Part shown: in pieces, positions 60,424 through 64,000 of the stretch
Layout: each line of letters starts with the position of its first letter
Position numbering within the stretch: position 1 is the first letter of the stretch
NCBI GenBank assembly: GCA_964599095.1
Contig: CAZREB010000016.1
Span: forward strand, 1-64,000
DNA length: 64,000 nucleotides
Reading direction: 5' to 3'
Source: SZAS-79 sp964599095
GTDB lineage: Bacteria; Pseudomonadota; Gammaproteobacteria; Burkholderiales; SG8-39
Translations under genes and position numbers: made by a program
Notes under the pieces: generated by a model
Databases searched by the model: none
The model's input: only the letters and a program-made list of their open reading frames with translations
Told to the model about the DNA's origin: nothing

Positions 60424-61644
60424 ATGACCTACAAGAACGCAGTCGTCCAGGCCCTGCTGCAATTCGAGTCCACCTACCGCACGCCGCCCTCGCCGGCGGC
60501 GAAGGTGATCCCGATCACCATGCTGGATCTCGACCGAAACGCGAACCGCCAGGTCAACAAGACGATCAGCAGCCGCGCCCTTGGCAACAAGACCGACGCC
60601 GGCGACCCGATCGTCGACGGCGGCAAGTTCGGCTCGATCTTCGACCTGCGCTCGATCGGCAACTGGCTGAAGGCCAAGTACGGCGCGGCCACCGTGGGCA
60701 AGGCGGTGACCAACACGCCGACCAACGTCACCGGCGTGACGATCCAGTACGCCGGCTCGGACAACACCGCCGGCGCCGGGACGCTGGCCTTCCTGATCTC
60801 CGGCACGACGCTCTCCTGGAAGACCCAGGCGGGCACGACCGGCACACCGGTTGACGTCTCGGCCGGCGGCAATTTCACGCTGGAGAGCGGCGGCGGCGGC
60901 AAGTCGCTCGTGGTGACCGTCGACCCGGCTTCCCTGCCGGCGGGGAACCAGACCGACACCGACATCGCCGTGTCGTCGACCCTGAAAGCGCACGCCTTCC
61001 CGGTCAACCTGTCGGATCGCCCGAGCATGGTGATCGAAGAGGCGCACTCGGATGCGTCGAAGTACTACCGCACGATCGGGGTGAAGCTGAAGAAGCTCTC
61101 GTTCCCCGACTTCACCGGCAACGAGCAGGACGTCTCCGGCGAGCTGATCGGCGCGAAGCAAACCGAGGAGACCGCCGTTTTCGACGGCTCGCCGACGAGT
61201 TACACGGCGGTGCGCGCCTGCTCGGGCAAAGGGGTGATCACCAACGGCGCCGGCAGCGCGCTGGGCATCGTCACCGGAGGCACGCTCGAGATCGCCGACG
61301 AGATGAACGGCATCCTCGGCGCCGACGCGCTGGAGGGGTTTGCGCTGATCGACCAGGGCGACCTGATGATCAGCGGCAAGGTCCGCACCGTGTGGGATCC
61401 GACGGCCACTGCGGCGTACGGCCTCGCGCGTGCCGGCACGAGTTCGCGGCTGCGCCTGGTCTCCGGCGGCGTCTCGGGTTCCGACGTCTTCCAGCTGATC
61501 CACGACATCCCGTACGTGGAATTCAAGGAAAGAAAGCCGGCTGTCGAAGGCAAGTCCGGAATTTTCGCCGACCTCGACTGGGTGGCGCACAACGGGGCCA
61601 GCTCGCCGATCATCGTGCTGGTGAACGACGTGGCGAGCTACTGA
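60424..61644 (+). CDS. phage tail tube protein
   Basis: A 406-residue, mainly beta protein: NAVVQALLQFESTYRTPPSP, then a Gly/Thr-rich inserted region (residues about 90-180, LESGGGGKSLVVTVDPASLP), then KKLSFPDFTGNEQDVSGELI and the C-terminal IPYVEFKERKPAVEGKSGIF. Directly followed by the frameshifted tail chaperones and tape measure, the standard siphovirus tail order. The inserted beta region may be an extra surface domain. No sheath gene is present, so a non-contractile tail is likely. Confidence 0.8.
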   Translation: MTYKNAVVQALLQFESTYRTPPSPAAKVIPITMLDLDRNANRQVNKTISSRALGNKTDAGDPIVDGGKFGSIFDLRSIGNWLKAKYGAATVGKAVTNTPTNVTGVTIQYAGSDNTAGAGTLAFLISGTTLSWKTQAGTTGTPVDVSAGGNFTLESGGGGKSLVVTVDPASLPAGNQTDTDIAVSSTLKAHAFPVNLSDRPSMVIEEAHSDASKYYRTIGVKLKKLSFPDFTGNEQDVSGELIGAKQTEETAVFDGSPTSYTAVRACSGKGVITNGAGSALGIVTGGTLEIADEMNGILGADALEGFALIDQGDLMISGKVRTVWDPTATAAYGLARAGTSSRLRLVSGGVSGSDVFQLIHDIPYVEFKERKPAVEGKSGIFADLDWVAHNGASSPIIVLVNDVASY

Positions 61645-62012
61645 TGGAGGGGCCGAAGATCCGGCTGTCCCTCGAGCCGCTCGAGCTATCGCGCTGGGAG
61701 ATGCACGAAGCCACCGGCGCCCAGTTCCTGATCGCGCCGCTCGACGCGGCGCGCGACCAGGATCTCACGCGGCAGTGCCACCGCGAGGACGGGACGCTCG
61801 ACTCGGTCGCCTTCGCGCGCCTGGTGGCCGTCGACTGCGTCAAGGACTGGAAAGGTGTCGGCGACAAGGGCGTCGCGGTGCCGTTCAACCAGGACAACCT
61901 CACGCGGTTCATGAAGTACCACGCGATCACGATCGGGCCGTGGATCATCCGGCGCTCGCGCAGCATGGATCACTTCCTCATCGAGGAGAAAACCGCCGCA
62001 AAAAACGCCTGA
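61644..62012 (+). CDS. tail assembly chaperone (gpG-like)
   Basis: A 122-residue protein beginning on the last base of the tail tube stop. It reads LEPLELSRWEMHEATGAQFL, then FARLVAVDCVKDWKGVG and ends EEKTAAKNA just before a slippery heptamer. It corresponds to lambda G, which holds the tape measure protein during tail assembly. See the frameshift site at 62000 for the long form. Confidence 0.8.
   Translation: MEGPKIRLSLEPLELSRWEMHEATGAQFLIAPLDAARDQDLTRQCHREDGTLDSVAFARLVAVDCVKDWKGVGDKGVAVPFNQDNLTRFMKYHAITIGPWIIRRSRSMDHFLIEEKTAAKNA
62000..62006 (+). other. programmed -1 ribosomal frameshift site (A AAA AAC)
   Basis: The zero-frame codons read gcA AAA AAC, a canonical X XXY YYZ slippery heptamer, 5 codon-lengths before the gpG stop region (TGA at 62010-62012). 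A -1 slip continues as KKRLTARARWGFEIGW into the open frame that ends at 62317. No strong downstream pseudoknot was verified. Confidence 0.8.
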
Positions 62013-62317
62013 CCGCCCGGGCTCGCTGGGGGTTCGAGATCGGGTGGAAGTACATCGCGGAGATCAGGAAGAGCGGCCGCAAGGTCGATCCCGCGGACCT
62101 GCCTCCGGCGCTCGAGTGGGAACAACCTCTTTGGGACTTGTATGAACAGCGGTTTTCGGGGCAGTGGCGGATGGGTTTCGGCGGACCGGTGGGCCTGGAC
62201 TACACGCCGTTCATCAGCGTCACCCAGGCGCGGGGGTGGGATCTCGATCTCGCGATCGAGCTGCTCTCGGCGATCGAAGACGTCTGCCTCGAGCACGCCT
62301 ACCGTGAAAAGAACTGA
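62006..62317 (+). CDS. tail assembly chaperone frameshift extension (gpT-like)
   Basis: The -1 frame downstream of the slippery site, about 103 codons (RLTARARWGFEIGW ... LLSAIEDVCLEHAYREKN). No good independent start is seen, so it should be made only as the C-terminal part of a gpG-T fusion of about 224 residues, as in lambda. It ends on the base where the tape measure ATG begins. In lambda the T part recruits tail tube protein to the G-coated tape measure. Confidence 0.75.
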   Translation, partial: RLTARARWGFEIGWKYIAEIRKSGRKVDPADLPPALEWEQPLWDLYEQRFSGQWRMGFGGPVGLDYTPFISVTQARGWDLDLAIELLSAIEDVCLEHAYREKN

Positions 62318-64000
62318 TGGCTGACACTGGCAAAGACCCGAACGTCCGGGTCAATATCGACGGCGATATCACGGGCCTGAAACGCGCGGCCAGCGACGCG
62401 AAGCCGGTCGCCAAGGAGATCGCCAACGACCTCGACGCGGCGGGCAAGGCCGCGAACGACGCGACCAGCCACTTCAGCCTCTCCGAGCTGGCGGTTTCGC
62501 GCCTCGGCCTTGCCTTCGGCGGCGCCGGCACCGCGATCGCCGGCTATCTCGCCGGCCAGTCGGCGCTGGTGGTGAAGCACATCGAGCTCGCGGCGGCGAC
62601 TGCCGACCTCACGCAGAAGTACGGCATGACCGCCGAGGAGCTGAGTTCGCTGAGCGTCGGCATGGTGACCGGGAGCACGAACGCCGAGCAGCTCGGGCAG
62701 GGGATGAAGTTCCTCTCCACGCAGATGCTGCAGGCCAACTCCGGCAACAAGGAAGCGCAGCGCACGTTCAACTCGCTCGGGCTCGAGTGGGCCGACGGCA
62801 CCGGCAAGCTGAAGCCCTTGAACCAGATGCTCGAGGAAATCGCGAGCCGGTTCGAGGGCATGGAGGACGGCGCCGGCAAGAACGCCCTGGCCGCCAAGCT
62901 CCTCGGCCGCAGCGTCGGCGAGCAGCTGATCCCTTACCTGAACCAGGGCGGCGATGCGCTGAAAAGCCTGCGCCAGGAGGCCGAGTCGCTGGGCCTGGTG
63001 ATCAGCACGAAGACCGCCAAGGACGCGAACGACCTCTCGAACAACTGGAAGATCCTGAAGATGGGCGCGGGCGAGCTCGCCCGGGAGATCACTGGACCGC
63101 TCGTTTCGGCGCTGGCCGACATCACGGGGGCGATGCGCGACGCCAGGAAGGAAGGCGACGGCTGGATCTCCACGCTCCTGCGCGGCGCGCGCGAGGCCGT
63201 GATCACGCTGGCCACGGTGAAGCCCGAGGCCGAGCTCGCGCAACTGAAAGTGCTCGAGGCGCAGCAGATCGCGCACATCAACAAGATCGAGCAAGGCATG
63301 GCCGGCAATGCCCAGGCGAGCGACGACAAAACGAAGACGCCCTACCAGCGGCTGCGGGCACAGCAAGAGGCCGCCCGGGCGGCCGCGGCCCGCGACACCG
63401 CGCTGGCGGACCTGCAGGCGAACTACAAGCGCCAGGGCGAGATCGAGGACTACCTCTACGCCACCGACACCAGCAAGCCCAAGGGCGCGGCGCCGAACCT
63501 CGACGAGAAGCCGGGGAAGGAAGGGCGCGCCGCGGCGGACAACGAAGCCGAGAACACGATCAAGCGCCTGGCCGAGCAGTACGCGGTGCTGAACGGCGAA
63601 AAGTCCGAGACGGAAAAGCTCGACCGGCTGCTCCTCGAGACGAAGAAGGCGTGGACGCCGGAGCTGGCGGCCGAGGCCTACCTGATCGCCGGCGAGATCG
63701 ACGAGAAGAAGCAGCTCAACAAGGAGGCCGACGTCGCGCTGAAAAACCTGGCGCGCCAGGAGGCGGCCGAGCGTGCCGCCGAAAAGGCAGGCGAAGCGCA
63801 CTACGACGCACTCAAGAAAGAGGCCCAGGCCGTCGAGGAGTCGGTCGACCCCTTCCAGAAACTGTCGCGCGAGACCGAGCGGCTGCGCGTGCTGGTCGAC
63901 GAGGGCGTGATTTCCTGGGACACCTACTACTCGGCGGTCTCGAAGGCGCAGGAGAAAGCCGGCGTCCAGATCAAGATCGCCGCCGACCATTCCGACGAAA
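62317..64000 (+). CDS. tape measure protein (5' part; runs off the window)
   Basis: At least 561 codons from ATG 62317 without a stop to the window end. It begins VRVNIDGDITGLKRAASDAK, has a hydrophobic Gly-rich section (LGLAFGGAGTAIAGYLAGQS) near residues 55-75, then AADLTQKYGMTAEELSSLS-type helices and long coiled-coil regions, all typical of tail tape measure/TP901-like proteins. Its length sets tail length. The 3' end is outside the window. Confidence 0.88.
   Translation, partial: MADTGKDPNVRVNIDGDITGLKRAASDAKPVAKEIANDLDAAGKAANDATSHFSLSELAVSRLGLAFGGAGTAIAGYLAGQSALVVKHIELAAATADLTQKYGMTAEELSSLSVGMVTGSTNAEQLGQGMKFLSTQMLQANSGNKEAQRTFNSLGLEWADGTGKLKPLNQMLEEIASRFEGMEDGAGKNALAAKLLGRSVGEQLIPYLNQGGDALKSLRQEAESLGLVISTKTAKDANDLSNNWKILKMGAGELAREITGPLVSALADITGAMRDARKEGDGWISTLLRGAREAVITLATVKPEAELAQLKVLEAQQIAHINKIEQGMAGNAQASDDKTKTPYQRLRAQQEAARAAAARDTALADLQANYKRQGEIEDYLYATDTSKPKGAAPNLDEKPGKEGRAAADNEAENTIKRLAEQYAVLNGEKSETEKLDRLLLETKKAWTPELAAEAYLIAGEIDEKKQLNKEADVALKNLARQEAAERAAEKAGEAHYDALKKEAQAVEESVDPFQKLSRETERLRVLVDEGVISWDTYYSAVSKAQEKAGVQIKIAADHSDE

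Noticed and set aside
1..64000. CRISPR arrays, rRNA operons, complete tRNA genes, integrase or transposase genes
   Set aside because: I looked for regularly spaced direct repeats and for recognisable motifs of these and saw none; the repeats at 29-170 alternate in orientation without spacers.

Overview
The window is high-GC proteobacterial DNA, most likely from a betaproteobacterium of the Burkholderiales type. The pointers are two Bug/TctC-type periplasmic receptors, a TRAP transporter, PqiA/PqiB, a TfpZ-like pilin accessory protein and heavy use of GTG/TTG starts. The host identity is an inference; no rRNA, tRNA or housekeeping marker is complete here.

Layout. 1-170: REP-like inverted repeats. 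172-2438 (minus): AMP-forming acyl-CoA ligase coupled to tatD. 2541-9149 (plus): a four-gene overlapping operon, pqiA, pqiB, a LolA-like lipoprotein-sorting protein and an RND/MMPL permease with a C-terminal cyclic-nucleotide-binding domain, probably moving lipid or lipoprotein between the membranes. 9201-10538: TfpZ-like protein and a SRPBCC protein. 10790-19444 (plus): a catabolic block with two Bug receptors, a NicX-type ring-cleavage dioxygenase, a flavoprotein, two Rieske oxygenases, a peroxiredoxin with an in-frame UGA at the peroxidatic position (probable selenoprotein) and a GST. 19485-22494 (minus): TRAP transporter dctPQM. 22641-33711: further catabolic enzymes (DAO-type flavoenzyme, fused HyuA-HyuB hydantoinase/5-oxoprolinase, Baeyer-Villiger monooxygenase, enolase-superfamily enzyme, D-2-hydroxyacid dehydrogenase, DUF4230 protein, CmcJ-like oxygenase, AroQ-like protein).

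33866-35223 is a scar zone: a DedA pseudogene with three in-frame stops, a broken duplicate of the 3' end of the enolase-superfamily gene, remnants of a dispersed repeat, and a perfect 9-bp-arm palindrome. It leads into a complete Wadjet plasmid-defence operon, jetABCD (35224-42132), of visibly lower GC than its surroundings. A small conserved hypothetical and a NYN-domain nuclease follow.

43345 to the window end is the structural half of a tailed prophage with a siphovirus-like gene set: small-terminase-like protein, large terminase, portal, a 1330-residue minor head protein carrying kinase-like and ADP-ribosyltransferase-like domains, a reversed two-gene PadR cargo module, a fused protease-scaffold-capsid gene, connectors, a lysis cassette (holin, SAR endolysin, Rz, Rz1), tail tube, tail chaperones joined by a -1 frameshift, and the start of the tape measure protein. 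No integrase or repressor lies in the window, so the early region is expected beyond 64 kb.

Strongest items for follow-up: the UGA-containing peroxiredoxin with a SECIS-like hairpin, the multi-domain phage head protein, the capsid polyprotein fusion, the RND-cNMP fusion, the embedded PadR module with face-to-face promoters, and a near-identical 20-nt element in front of two phage operons.
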